A stretch of 59,573 bases of DNA from an uncultured Pelagibacteraceae bacterium (GTDB taxonomy: Bacteria; Pseudomonadota; Alphaproteobacteria; Pelagibacterales; Pelagibacteraceae). Shown piece after piece: positions 1-10,650 of the stretch. Numbering within the stretch: the first letter of the stretch is position 1; every line of letters begins with the position of its first letter. The notes beneath the pieces were generated by a model. It saw only the letters and a list, made by a program, of their open reading frames with translations. It was not told the origin of the DNA and searched no databases. The stretch is from contig CABXSO010000005.1 of the NCBI GenBank assembly GCA_902514945.1, positions 1 to 59,573 of the forward strand. Reading direction: 5' to 3'. The position numbers and the translations under genes are program-made.

Positions 1-33
1 TGTATCGTTTAGACATAATATTATTTTAATTGT

Positions 34-67
34 TATAAAAAAAAAGGCCATCAAAAGATGGCCTTTT
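34..67 (-). terminator. Intrinsic terminator of groES-groEL
   Basis: An 11-bp perfect stem (42-52 pairing with 57-67, core GGCCATC/GATGGCC) with an AAAA loop is followed, reading leftward, by a run of about ten T residues. This is the classic Rho-independent form for the minus-strand groESL transcript and lies 28 bases after the groEL stop codon. The stem also ends in a short T-run on the plus strand, so weak bidirectional action is possible. It is the only clear intrinsic terminator I found in the window. Confidence 0.88.
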
Positions 68-94
68 AGAATTTTTGTTGAGAGTAAAGAGGGA

Positions 95-1774
<1,680 letters not shown>

Positions 1775-1779
1775 TTAAA

Positions 1780-2070
1780 TTACTTACTTGAAATACCCAT
1801 AATGTCAGACTCTTTCATGATACTGTACTCTTTACCGTCAATTTTAACTTCAGTTCCTGACCATTTGCCGAATAAAACTTTATCTCCAATCTTAACATCC
1901 ATTGGAATTATTTTCCCATCATCTGTTTTGGCACCACCACCTACAGCAACAACTTTACCCTCCTGAGGTTTTTCTTGTGCTGTGTCAGGTATGATTATTC
2001 CACCAGCGGTTTTTTCACTGCCATCTAAAACTTCAATTAAAACTCTATCATGTAATGGTCTAAATTTCAT
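1780..2070 (-). CDS. groES: Co-chaperonin GroES (10 kDa, Hsp10)
   Basis: Lid of the GroEL folding chamber. The 96 residues match the family length; the N-terminus ([13 protein letters not shown]) and the mobile loop around residues 16-34 ([12 protein letters not shown]) are typical, as is the later LFGKWSGTE segment. First gene of the groES-groEL operon, with a clear AAGGAG Shine-Dalgarno sequence 7-8 bases before the ATG. Expression is probably heat-inducible, because an RpoH-type promoter lies immediately upstream. Confidence 0.99.
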   Translation of the reverse strand: MKFRPLHDRVLIEVLDGSEKTAGGIIIPDTAQEKPQEGKVVAVGGGAKTDDGKIIPMDVKIGDKVLFGKWSGTEVKIDGKEYSIMKESDIMGISSK

Positions 2071-2096
2071 AAATTCTCCTTATAAATATGATCCTC

Positions 2097-2124
2097 ATAT
2101 AGAGATTGGCATTACTATTTCAAG
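2097..2124 (-). promoter_or_regulatory. Sigma-32 (RpoH)-type promoter of groESL
   Basis: Read on the minus strand, CTTGAAA (complement of 2118-2124) is followed 17 bases after the CTTG by TCTATAT (complement of 2097-2103). This matches the alphaproteobacterial heat-shock consensus CTTG-N17-CYTATNT except for the first base of the -10 element. Transcription would start roughly 20 bases before groES. No CIRCE inverted repeat is visible in the 2071-2193 spacer, so control by RpoH rather than HrcA is inferred. Confidence 0.65.
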
Positions 2125-2193
2125 ATATAGTTAAAAATAAGTTTGTTAAAAAATGAGGGAATTTGAGGATTTTATGGTTTATAGATTAATTTC

Positions 2194-3012
2194 ATGACTA
2201 AAAATTTAGATAAAGAGGGTTTAAGCTCCATAGTAGACAATTATCAATTGTTTTATGTGGATTTGTGGGGGGTAATTCACAATGGCATTTCTTTACATGA
2301 TAAGGCCATAGAAGCTCTGAAAGAAATTACAAAAAAAGGAAAGGACTACATATTACTTACAAATGCGCCACGGCCTAATTACGCAGTTAAATCATTTTTA
2401 GAGAAGCTAGGCATGGAAAAAGAAATTAGAGATCATGTTTTTAGTTCTGGCGAGGCAGCTTTAGTTTATTTAAAAACCAAACTATCAAATAAAAGTTTTT
2501 TTCACATTGGAGCTATAAGAGATTTTGATTTATTCAGAGATTTTGAAAATATGAAATCAGATCAAATTAATGAATCTGATTATATACTATGCACTGGATT
2601 GTTTGATGATTATCATGAGGACTTAAAATACTACAAAAATTTATTTGAAAAAAATATTAAAAAAAAAATGATTTGTACTAATCCTGATTTAATCGTAGAC
2701 AGAGGAGGCACAAGAGAATTTTGTGCTGGCTCTGTTGCAATGATATTTGAAAAAATGGGGGGTGAAGTTGTTTATTTTGGAAAACCTTATCCAGAAGTTT
2801 ATAATCAATCTACAGATAACAGTAATAAAAGAGTACTTGCTATAGGGGATAATTTAAATACAGATATTAAGGGTGCAAATCTTTTAAATTATGATTCTTT
2901 AATAATTTCAAATGGTGTTCACAAAAATGAAATTAAAGAAAAAGGTATAGAAAAAGTTGCGAAATCCTATGAAGCAATATGCAATTATATTCAATCAGAT
3001 TTAAGATGGTGA
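2194..3012 (+). CDS. HAD-superfamily class IIA hydrolase (TIGR01459-like)
   Basis: Predicted phosphatase of the NagD-like IIA branch of the haloacid dehalogenase superfamily; the substrate is unknown. The nucleophile Asp is in the VDLWGVIHNG motif (D23). Motif II is LLTNAPRP (about 54-61), and the C-terminal GKPYPEVY and AIGDNLNTDIKGA segments carry the Lys and acidic magnesium ligands. The usual second Asp two residues after the nucleophile is Trp here, which from memory is a feature of this subfamily. It begins a plus-strand run with ribF and ileS and overlaps the ribF start by 7 bases. The link to riboflavin metabolism is suggested only by position. Confidence 0.85.
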   Translation: MTKNLDKEGLSSIVDNYQLFYVDLWGVIHNGISLHDKAIEALKEITKKGKDYILLTNAPRPNYAVKSFLEKLGMEKEIRDHVFSSGEAALVYLKTKLSNKSFFHIGAIRDFDLFRDFENMKSDQINESDYILCTGLFDDYHEDLKYYKNLFEKNIKKKMICTNPDLIVDRGGTREFCAGSVAMIFEKMGGEVVYFGKPYPEVYNQSTDNSNKRVLAIGDNLNTDIKGANLLNYDSLIISNGVHKNEIKEKGIEKVAKSYEAICNYIQSDLRW

Positions 3013-3932
3013 AAACAACTAAAATATATAAAAATTTTAATATTAATCACCATCATAAAAATTCAATTATTTTAATTGGTAATTTTGATGGAATACACAA
3101 AGGACATCAAAAATTATTTTCATTAGCAAAAAAATATAAGAAAAAATATTCCTCAAATATTGGAGTCCTAACTTTTGAGCCTATGCCCAAGATGTTTTTT
3201 AACAAAAAGCTTAAAAATTTTAGAATATCAAGTTTAAATCAAAAAATTGCAAATCTCAAAAATCTTAATGTTGACTTTATAATTACCAAAAAATTCGATA
3301 AGAAATTTTCAAAAATTAAGTCTATCAATTTCATAGAAGATATCTTGGGAAAAAAATTAGAACCAAAATTTATTTTTGTAAGTAACAATTTTAGATTTGG
3401 AAATAAAAGAGAGGGCAATGTTAGAGAATTAATCAAATTTGAAAAACTTTGTGGTTATAAAGTAATTAAACCTCAACCATTATTAACTAATAAAAAAGTA
3501 GCATCTTCTTCTTTAATAAGAAATTTTTTGCAAAAAGGAAAACTTGAAAAAGCCAACAGAATTTTAAATAGAAATTGGTCTATTTATGGAAAAGTCCAAA
3601 AAGGAAAAAAACTAGGAAAAAAAATTGGGTTTCCAACTGCAAATATAGATATCAAAGATTATATCTTAGCCTGTCCGGGCGTGTATGCAGTTAGAGCTAA
3701 AAAATTAAATAAAAAGGATTATATAAAAGGGATCGCAAATTTAGGCTATCGACCAACATTTAATGGAAAAAAAATATTGTTAGAAGTTCATTTATTTAAT
3801 TTTTCTGGAAATCTTTATAATAAGTACTTAACAGTAGAATTTAAAAAATTTATAAGAAAAGAAAAAAAATTTAAAAATGCAAATCAACTTAGAAAACAAA
3901 TTAAAATTGATTTATTAAAAGCAAAAAAATAA
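3006..3932 (+). CDS. ribF: Bifunctional riboflavin kinase / FAD synthetase RibF
   Basis: Converts riboflavin to FMN and then FAD in the cytoplasm. The N-terminal nucleotidyltransferase domain shows GNFDGIHKGH (about 25-34), FVSNNFRFG (124-132) and SSSLIRNFL (167-175). The C-terminal kinase domain shows GFPTAN (208-213). The 308 residues match the usual length. I chose the ATG at 3006 over an upstream in-frame start at 2979 because homologous sequence begins around here and the shorter overlap (7 bases) with the preceding gene suggests translational coupling. ileS follows after one base. Confidence 0.96.
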   Translation: MVKTTKIYKNFNINHHHKNSIILIGNFDGIHKGHQKLFSLAKKYKKKYSSNIGVLTFEPMPKMFFNKKLKNFRISSLNQKIANLKNLNVDFIITKKFDKKFSKIKSINFIEDILGKKLEPKFIFVSNNFRFGNKREGNVRELIKFEKLCGYKVIKPQPLLTNKKVASSSLIRNFLQKGKLEKANRILNRNWSIYGKVQKGKKLGKKIGFPTANIDIKDYILACPGVYAVRAKKLNKKDYIKGIANLGYRPTFNGKKILLEVHLFNFSGNLYNKYLTVEFKKFIRKEKKFKNANQLRKQIKIDLLKAKK

Positions 3933-3933
3933 A

Positions 3934-6651
3934 ATGACTAAATCACAAATCAATCTTCCTAAAACAGCTTTTTCGATGAAGGCAAATTTGCCAATAAGAG
4001 AACCTGAAATTTTAAATCTTTGGAAAAATATTAATCTTTACGATGAACTAAGAAAATCTAGAAAAGGGGAAGAAAAATTTGTTCTTCATGACGGTCCACC
4101 CTATGCGAATGGCAACATACACATGGGCACAGCTTTAAATAAGATTTTAAAAGACATAATTGTTAGATTTCACCAAATGGACGGTAAAGACTCTGTCTAC
4201 GTTCCAGGATGGGATTGTCATGGATTGCCAATTGAATGGAAAATTGAAGAGCAATATAAAAAAAACAAAAAAAACAAGAATGAGGTTCCAATAGTTGAAT
4301 TTAGAAAAGAGTGCAGAGCTTTTGCAGAAAAATGGATAGACGTACACAAAGATCAATTTAAAAGATTAGGAGTGGTAGGAGATTGGGATAATTACTACTC
4401 TACAATGAGTTTTGACGCTGAAGCTCAAATAGTTAGAGAATTAGGAAAGTTTTTAAAAGAAGGAAGTTTGTATAGAGGGTTCAAGCCTGTCTTATGGTCT
4501 ACTGTTGAAAAAACAGCTTTAGCAGATGCAGAAGTTGAGTATCAAGATCATAAGTCAGACACTATTTATGCATCTTTTCCGGTCAAATCATCAAATATTA
4601 AAGATTTAAATGATAGTGAAATAGTAATTTGGACAACAACCCCATGGACAATTCCAGCAAATAAAGCTTTAGCTTATAATCAAAGTTTAGATTATTTATT
4701 AATAGAAATAAATGACGAAGGAGACTTTAAAAATAAAAAAATTGTGATTGCAGATGCATTATTAGGCTCAGTTACAAAAAACTCCAAAATCCAAAGCTTC
4801 AAAAAATTAAAAAATTTCAAAGGTAAAGATTTGAAAGGGACAATATGCAATCATCCTTTTTTTAAACTTGGTTATGACTATGACATACCGATGCTGGAGG
4901 CACGCTTTGTTACTACAGAACAAGGAACTGGAATTGTCCATTGTGCACCAAGTCATGGTCCTGATGATTTTAATTTGTGTATCAATAATGGAATTAAAGC
5001 AATTGAAACAGTTGATGGTGATGGACGATATACAAAAAATGTAGAACTATTTGAAGGATTACATATTTTTAAATCAAATTCTATTGTGATTGAAAAATTA
5101 AAAGATCAAAAAAAATTATTATCTAATGGAGAACTTATCCACTCCTATCCTCACTCTTGGAGGTCTAAAGCACCATTAGTTCACAGAGCAACTCCTCAAT
5201 GGTTTATATCTATGGATAGTCACAAACTTAGAAATAAAGCTTTAAAAGCGATTGATGAAACAACATTCTATCCTAGCAAAGGAAAAGAAAGATTAAAATC
5301 GATGATTGAAACACGACCTGATTGGTGTGTTTCCAGACAAAGAGTATGGGGGGTTCCGTTACCTATTTTTATTAACAAGAAAACTAAGAAAATTTTAGTA
5401 GATGATGAAGTTTTTGAAAATATCGCAAAAATTTACGAAAAAGAAGGATCAGATTGTTGGTTTTCGGATGATCCACAGAAATTTCTTGGAAAAAAATATA
5501 AAGCCGAAGATTTTGAAAAGTTAAGTGATATCGTGGAGGTATGGTTTGATAGTGGATCCACACATTCATTTGTATTAGAAAAGAGAAAAGATTTAAAATG
5601 GCCAGCATCTATGTATCTAGAGGGCTCCGATCAACATAGGGGTTGGTTTCATTCGTCTCTTCTAGAGTCTTGTGGAACAAGAGATCGTGCACCCTTTGAA
5701 TCTATTCTTTCTCATGGCTTTGTAGTTGATGGCAAGGGGTTAAAAATGTCAAAATCTTTGGGTAATGTGATTGCTCCTGAAGATATTCTAAAAAAATATG
5801 GAGCTGATATACTTAGAATTTGGGTTACTTCCTCAAATTATGCTGAGGATCTCCGAATAGACTATTCGATATTAGATCAGCATGCTGAGTCTTACAGAAA
5901 AATAAGAAACACATTTAGGTATTTGCTTGGAAATCTTAATGACAACTTTGAAGAAATAAATTTAGACACAATCAAAATTGATAAACTGCCTGAATTAGAG
6001 CAATTTATGCTTCATAAAATTTATAATTTAAATTTTCAATTTAAAAAGCACTTCAAAGATTATGATTTTCATAATTTATATAAAGTATTGCTAAATTTTT
6101 GTACTTTGGATTTATCAGCTTTTTATTTTGATATAAGAAAAGACACTTTGTATTGTGATCCAATAAATTCTGAAAAGAGGAAATCTACTCTTATACTTTT
6201 AAATGTAATTTTAAATTCTTTATTAAGATGGTTTGCACCAATTCTATCCTTTACAACTGAGGAAATTTATCAACTTATCTCAAAGAATAAAAAAAGCATT
6301 CATCTTGAAAAATTTTTGAATTTCCCAAAAAAATTTGAAAATTCTCAACTAAATTCTAAATGGGAACAATTGATCAAAATAAGAGATATTTGTAATCTTA
6401 GTATCGAGCAAAAAAGAGCAAGTAAAGATATTGGATCTAGTTTAGAGGCGGCATTAATCGTTAAATTAAATAACGAGAACCAGAAATTTTTAAAAAATAT
6501 TGACCTTTCAGAACTTTGTATAACTTCTTCAGTCAAAATTGAGAATTGTGATGCAAATGAAGTAATTGTAGAGACAATGAAAGCAACAGGTGAAAAATGT
6601 CCAGTATGTTGGAAAATTAGTAGCACACCCTGTGAAAGACATAAACTTTAA
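3934..6651 (+). CDS. ileS: Isoleucyl-tRNA synthetase
   Basis: Class I aminoacyl-tRNA synthetase charging tRNA-Ile. The HIGH motif reads HMGT (63-66) and KMSKS is intact at 604-608. The editing domain shows WTTTPWTIPANKALA and GTGIVHCAPSHG, and the C-terminus ends in a zinc-binding CPVCWK...CERH segment. The 905 residues are normal for the bacterial form. It starts one base after ribF with no obvious Shine-Dalgarno sequence. The ribF-ileS-lspA order is a common bacterial arrangement. Confidence 0.99.
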   Translation: MTKSQINLPKTAFSMKANLPIREPEILNLWKNINLYDELRKSRKGEEKFVLHDGPPYANGNIHMGTALNKILKDIIVRFHQMDGKDSVYVPGWDCHGLPIEWKIEEQYKKNKKNKNEVPIVEFRKECRAFAEKWIDVHKDQFKRLGVVGDWDNYYSTMSFDAEAQIVRELGKFLKEGSLYRGFKPVLWSTVEKTALADAEVEYQDHKSDTIYASFPVKSSNIKDLNDSEIVIWTTTPWTIPANKALAYNQSLDYLLIEINDEGDFKNKKIVIADALLGSVTKNSKIQSFKKLKNFKGKDLKGTICNHPFFKLGYDYDIPMLEARFVTTEQGTGIVHCAPSHGPDDFNLCINNGIKAIETVDGDGRYTKNVELFEGLHIFKSNSIVIEKLKDQKKLLSNGELIHSYPHSWRSKAPLVHRATPQWFISMDSHKLRNKALKAIDETTFYPSKGKERLKSMIETRPDWCVSRQRVWGVPLPIFINKKTKKILVDDEVFENIAKIYEKEGSDCWFSDDPQKFLGKKYKAEDFEKLSDIVEVWFDSGSTHSFVLEKRKDLKWPASMYLEGSDQHRGWFHSSLLESCGTRDRAPFESILSHGFVVDGKGLKMSKSLGNVIAPEDILKKYGADILRIWVTSSNYAEDLRIDYSILDQHAESYRKIRNTFRYLLGNLNDNFEEINLDTIKIDKLPELEQFMLHKIYNLNFQFKKHFKDYDFHNLYKVLLNFCTLDLSAFYFDIRKDTLYCDPINSEKRKSTLILLNVILNSLLRWFAPILSFTTEEIYQLISKNKKSIHLEKFLNFPKKFENSQLNSKWEQLIKIRDICNLSIEQKRASKDIGSSLEAALIVKLNNENQKFLKNIDLSELCITSSVKIENCDANEVIVETMKATGEKCPVCWKISSTPCERHKL

Positions 6652-6656
6652 ATAAA

Positions 6657-7145
6657 ATGTTAAAAAAACATTTAGTAGATTTTTCTATTATCATTTTTAT
6701 TTTTTTGATCGATCGAGCAAGTAAATTATTAATCATTAGTTCTCCAGAAACTTATGAGCAATATGGCGTTAATGTTACTTCTTTTTTAAATTTTAATTTG
6801 ATTTGGAATGAAGGCATTGCTTTTGGCTTATTTTCGTTTGATGACAAATTATATTACAATTTTCTAACAATTTTTATCATTTTAGTTACAATTATAATTA
6901 TTTGGTTAATGTATAAATCGAAAGGATTTGAAAGATTTAGCTTTATGATGATTGTAGGAGGTTCTTTAGGAAATATTTATGATAGAGTTTTTTATTCTGC
7001 GGTGCCTGACTTTATCGATATTCATGTAAACAATTTTCATTGGTTTATATTTAACGTTGCTGATATATTTATTACTTTAGGTATTATATGTTTAATCAGT
7101 ATTGAGATTTTTAGTAAAAAAAAAATTAAAGATGAAAACATTTAA
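6657..7145 (+). CDS. lspA: Lipoprotein signal peptidase (signal peptidase II)
   Basis: Inner-membrane aspartyl protease that removes signal peptides from diacylglyceryl-modified prolipoproteins. There are four hydrophobic segments. Conserved blocks are WNEGIAFG (50-57), GGSLGNIYDR with catalytic Asp109, and FNVADIFI with catalytic Asp136. The 162-residue length is normal. It lies 5 bases after ileS and overlaps the lipoprotein gene that follows, so enzyme and a candidate substrate are made from one transcript. Its partner in the pathway, lgt, lies at the other end of the window. Confidence 0.98.
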   Translation: MLKKHLVDFSIIIFIFLIDRASKLLIISSPETYEQYGVNVTSFLNFNLIWNEGIAFGLFSFDDKLYYNFLTIFIILVTIIIIWLMYKSKGFERFSFMMIVGGSLGNIYDRVFYSAVPDFIDIHVNNFHWFIFNVADIFITLGIICLISIEIFSKKKIKDENI

Positions 7146-7458
7146 GAATATTTTTGTAATTTTAATATTGTGTCTATTCTCTATTTCTTGCTCAGGTGGG
7201 TTAGATGGATTTAAGGTGAAGAAAAAATCTACATCAGGAGATGAGTTTCTGATAGAAAAAAAGGATCCTCTAGTCTTACCTCCTGACTATTCTAAATTGC
7301 CAAATCCCGATGAAGATATTAATAATTCTGAGGAAGATGAAACCCAAATTGAAATGGTTTTTAAAAATGATAATTCAAAAAAAGAAGAAAACAAAAGTTC
7401 AGAAACGTCTAATTCTAGTTTAGAAAAAAGTATATTAAAAAAAATACAGAAAAATTAA
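7132..7458 (+). CDS. DUF3035 (BamF-like) outer-membrane lipoprotein
   Basis: A 108-residue predicted lipoprotein: a hydrophobic signal peptide ends in a lipobox FSISC with Cys20, followed by the GDEFLIEKKDPLVLPPDY block that typifies alphaproteobacterial DUF3035 proteins. These have been proposed as an extra subunit (BamF) of the beta-barrel assembly machine. The rest is acidic, Asn/Ser/Lys-rich and probably disordered. I used the ATG at 7132, since the upstream in-frame ATG at 7102 would put ten charged residues ahead of the signal peptide. It overlaps lspA by 14 bases and its stop codon shares one base with the pgi start. Membership of the BAM complex is inference. Confidence 0.8.
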   Translation: MKTFKNIFVILILCLFSISCSGGLDGFKVKKKSTSGDEFLIEKKDPLVLPPDYSKLPNPDEDINNSEEDETQIEMVFKNDNSKKEENKSSETSNSSLEKSILKKIQKN

Positions 7459-8615
7459 TGTTAACCAACAATCTTCTCTTTAAAGATTTTAAAAAAAAAG
7501 GAAAGAGTAAAAAAATCAAAATTTACTTAAAAAATTTGATTACATCAAAGAATGAAGTAATAAACTCTTTAACTCAAAATTACAAATATAGTTATTCAAA
7601 AAAATTAATAAGAAAGTACAAGAAATTTAAGTTTATTAGAATATTTGGAATGGGAGGTTCGTCTTTAGGATCTCACGCTATCTATGATTTTTTAAAATAT
7701 AAAATTGATAAAAACCTTTTTTTTATATCAAACCTAAATAATGCAGAAAAATTTCCTAAAAAGAATTTTTTAAATCTAATTATATCAAAGTCTGGAAATA
7801 CATTGGAAACAATTGCAAATTCGAATGTATATATAAAAAAAAATGACAAAAATATTTTAATCACTGAAAATAAAAAAAGTATTTTAAATAAAATTGGTCT
7901 TAAATTAAAAAATGAAGTTGTAGACCACAATGATTACATTGGAGGAAGATATTCAGTTTTATCAGAAGTAGGAATGTTGCCAGCGGAATTAATGGGACTT
8001 AAAATTAAGAAATTTAAACGACTCAATAATTTAGTAAAAAATAAAAATTTTTTTAACTCAATTATAAGTAATGCTGCAAATATTTTAGATCTAATTAGAA
8101 TTAAAAAATTTAATTCAGTAATTCTTAATTACGATGAAAGCTCTGATAATTTCTTAAAGTGGTATCAACAACTTGTTGCAGAAAGTTTGGGTAAAAATGG
8201 AAAAGGGGTTTTACCAATAATTTCCTCAATGCCAAAAGATAATCATAGTTTAATGCAATTATACTTAGACGGGCAAAAAAGTAATTTTTACACTTTTTTT
8301 TATACCCAAGAAAAATTTTCTCAAAAAATAAATTCACAGAATATACCTGACGACATAAAATATCTGAAAAAGAAAAGTTTAGGTAATATTTTGTCATCAC
8401 AAATCATTGCAACTCAAAAAGTTTTTAAAAAAAAAAATATACCTTTTAGAAGTTTTATGATTAAAAATCGAAATGAAGAAACTCTTGGTGAATTATTTTC
8501 TTTTTTCATAATAGAAACTATTTTGATTGCTAATGCCTTAAAAATTAATCCTTATGACCAACCAGCTGTTGAGCTTATAAAAAAAGAAACTAAAAAAATT
8601 TTAGTAAATACCTAA
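7458..8615 (+). CDS. pgi: Glucose-6-phosphate isomerase, short form
   Basis: Interconverts glucose-6-phosphate and fructose-6-phosphate. SIS-fold sugar-phosphate motifs are present: GMGGSSLGS (64-72), SKSGNT (110-115), GGRYSVLSEVG (162-172), the MPKDNHSLMQL histidine block and the C-terminal INPYDQPAVELIK. At 385 residues it is much shorter than the roughly 450-550 of most bacterial enzymes, but the active-site blocks are all there, so I regard it as functional. Its ATG shares the last A of the preceding TAA stop. The stop shares 4 bases with the convergent rsmD stop. Confidence 0.94.
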   Translation: MLTNNLLFKDFKKKGKSKKIKIYLKNLITSKNEVINSLTQNYKYSYSKKLIRKYKKFKFIRIFGMGGSSLGSHAIYDFLKYKIDKNLFFISNLNNAEKFPKKNFLNLIISKSGNTLETIANSNVYIKKNDKNILITENKKSILNKIGLKLKNEVVDHNDYIGGRYSVLSEVGMLPAELMGLKIKKFKRLNNLVKNKNFFNSIISNAANILDLIRIKKFNSVILNYDESSDNFLKWYQQLVAESLGKNGKGVLPIISSMPKDNHSLMQLYLDGQKSNFYTFFYTQEKFSQKINSQNIPDDIKYLKKKSLGNILSSQIIATQKVFKKKNIPFRSFMIKNRNEETLGELFSFFIIETILIANALKINPYDQPAVELIKKETKKILVNT

Positions 8616-9172
8616 TTGGCAAAATAAACTTTAGATAGCCCATAATTACGAACCTCAAAGATTTTTATCCTACTTGTAATTTCTACTTTATCTTTTTTAT
8701 GTCTATGGATAATTATAATACCATCAGGATTTAATATTTTATTTTCGATGATTTTTTCTATAAGTTCATTTATTCTGGTTTCTTTATATGGTGGATCTAG
8801 AAAGATGATGTCAAATTTTCTATTTATTTTTTGTTCAGAATTGAAAAATTCGAAACAATCGTTATTAAAAATTTGAAAATTTTCATTATCTTTGAATAAC
8901 GAAAGATTTTTCTTTAGCACTTTAATTGCTTCATCATAATTTTCAAAAAAATAAACAATTTTTGAACTCCTTGATAAACACTCTAGTCCAAAAGAACCTG
9001 AACCAGAGAACAAATCTAAAATTGATGAACCTTCTAATTTTATATTAATTTTCTTGGAATGGTCTATTAGATTAAATATCGATAATTTAACTAAATCTTT
9101 TAATGGTCTTGTATTTTTATCTTTAGGAAGAAATAACTTTTTTCCTTTCAGTTTTCCTGAAATTATTCTCAT
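8612..9172 (-). CDS. rsmD: 16S rRNA (guanine-966 N2)-methyltransferase RsmD
   Basis: S-adenosylmethionine-dependent methyltransferase of the small ribosomal subunit. The SAM-binding LDLFSGSGSFGLE motif is at 52-64 and the catalytic DPPY at 126-129, both typical of the family. The 186 residues are normal. Its ATG overlaps the purD stop by 4 bases (ATGA), indicating translational coupling. It converges on pgi, sharing a CTAA tetranucleotide that serves as stop for both genes. Confidence 0.95.
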   Translation of the reverse strand: MRIISGKLKGKKLFLPKDKNTRPLKDLVKLSIFNLIDHSKKINIKLEGSSILDLFSGSGSFGLECLSRSSKIVYFFENYDEAIKVLKKNLSLFKDNENFQIFNNDCFEFFNSEQKINRKFDIIFLDPPYKETRINELIEKIIENKILNPDGIIIIHRHKKDKVEITSRIKIFEVRNYGLSKVYFAN

Positions 9173-10434
9173 TTTTTTATAACTTTAAAACCAATATCTT
9201 TTCTAAAATACCCATTTTTCCAATTTAAATTTTCTATTACTTTAATAAGATTATTTCTACTTTCTTTTAAATTTTTGGATTTCATTACAAAATTAAGAAC
9301 TCTTCCACCATTTGAATAAACTTTAGAATTTTTTATTTTTGTACCTGCATGGAAAATATAGTTATTTTTTTCAAGTTTAATTTCATTTAATTTTTCAATC
9401 TCAATACCATTTTCATATTCATCGGGATAACCTTTTGAACATAACACTATACAAATACTTTTTTCCTCATTCCATTCCAGGTTAATAGAATTAAGATTAT
9501 TATCTACACAAGTATTAATAACTTTTAAAAAATCCGTCTTAAGTCTTGGAAGAATTGTTTGACATTCTGGATCACCCATTCTCACATTATACTCAATCAA
9601 AAAAGGTTCACCTTTTATAATCATTAAGCCCGCGTATAAAAAACCAACATAATTTGTTTTTAAATCTTTGAGACCTTTAAGAGTAGGTTTGATTATTTTC
9701 TCTATTATTTTTTGATCTAATAATTCATTCTCAAGTCTAGAGGGAGAATATGCACCCATACCACCTGTATTTTTACCTTTATCGCCTTCTAGCACTCTTT
9801 TATGATCTTGAGCACTGCCAAATTTTCTAAAACTTTTTCCATCAGAAATTACAAAAAAACTCATTTCCTCTCCTTCTAAAAATTCTTCTATCAAGACCTC
9901 CTCAGCTTCTCCAAATTTTCCATTAAAAATTTCTTGAACAGCATTTGTTGAACGTTCGAATGTTTCACAAATATAAACACCTTTACCTGCAGCTAAACCG
10001 TCTGCTTTTACCACAATAGGAAATTTACATTGTTTTAAGAAAGATAAACTTTTTGTAATATTATCAAACACACCAAATTTAGCAGTTGGAATATTATATT
10101 TTTTACATAAATTTTTTGTAAATATTTTTGATCCCTCAAGTTGTGAGGCAATTTTGTTGGGACCAAATACTTTAATACTATTTTTTTTTAAATAATCCAC
10201 CAACCCATCAACTAGTGGTTTTTCAGGGCCAATTATTACTAAATCTATATTAAATTTTTGGATTAATTTTTTTAATGCTTCAAAATCAGCAAGATCAGCA
10301 TTAATATTTTTAGCTATTAAACTAGTACCAGCATTTCCAGGAAAACAATAAATATTATTTGTTTTTTCCGAATTTTTTAATGAAACACAAATAGCATGCT
10401 CTCTTCCCCCACTTCCAATTATCCCAACATTCAT
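9169..10434 (-). CDS. purD: Phosphoribosylamine-glycine ligase (GAR synthetase)
   Basis: Second step of purine synthesis: ATP-dependent joining of phosphoribosylamine and glycine. It is an ATP-grasp enzyme of 421 residues. The N-terminal GIIGSGGREHAI loop, PIVVKADGLAAGKGV, EEFLEGEEMSFF, GGMGAYSP and the magnesium-binding EYNVRMGDPE block are all present. It is first in a two-gene unit with rsmD and divergent from the DUF2093 gene, 21 bases away, so its promoter must be very short or overlap that gene. Confidence 0.98.
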   Translation of the reverse strand: MNVGIIGSGGREHAICVSLKNSEKTNNIYCFPGNAGTSLIAKNINADLADFEALKKLIQKFNIDLVIIGPEKPLVDGLVDYLKKNSIKVFGPNKIASQLEGSKIFTKNLCKKYNIPTAKFGVFDNITKSLSFLKQCKFPIVVKADGLAAGKGVYICETFERSTNAVQEIFNGKFGEAEEVLIEEFLEGEEMSFFVISDGKSFRKFGSAQDHKRVLEGDKGKNTGGMGAYSPSRLENELLDQKIIEKIIKPTLKGLKDLKTNYVGFLYAGLMIIKGEPFLIEYNVRMGDPECQTILPRLKTDFLKVINTCVDNNLNSINLEWNEEKSICIVLCSKGYPDEYENGIEIEKLNEIKLEKNNYIFHAGTKIKNSKVYSNGGRVLNFVMKSKNLKESRNNLIKVIENLNWKNGYFRKDIGFKVIKK

Positions 10435-10455
10435 ATAAACATATATAAACTAAAA

Positions 10456-10650
10456 ATGTTAAAAAAATTAGCAAAAATAAAATATTTACCTAACAATTTT
10501 AAAATCTTAGAAAAAGGAGATCATGTTTTATGTGCTGTTTCGGGTAGAAAGATCTCTTTAGAAAATTTGAATTATTGGAATGTAGATACTCAAGAAGCTT
10601 ATTATTCTTATAAAGAAGCACATTTAAAAAAAGAGAAAAACAACAGCTAA
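10456..10650 (+). CDS. DUF2093 family small protein
   Basis: A 64-residue protein of unknown function. The GDHVLCAVSGRKISLENLNYW...QEAY block is characteristic of DUF2093, a short alphaproteobacterial family. I chose ATG at 10456; a longer frame reaches back to 10396 but would run antisense inside the purD start. The C-terminus is lysine-rich. It is divergent from purD and its stop codon directly abuts the stop of the convergent acyltransferase gene. Confidence 0.85.
   Translation: MLKKLAKIKYLPNNFKILEKGDHVLCAVSGRKISLENLNYWNVDTQEAYYSYKEAHLKKEKNNS

Noticed and set aside
5384..5608. Minus-strand frame inside ileS (and similar frames at 4147, 6345, 7682, 8125)
   Set aside because: Antisense shadows of confident genes with no domain resemblance or start signals.
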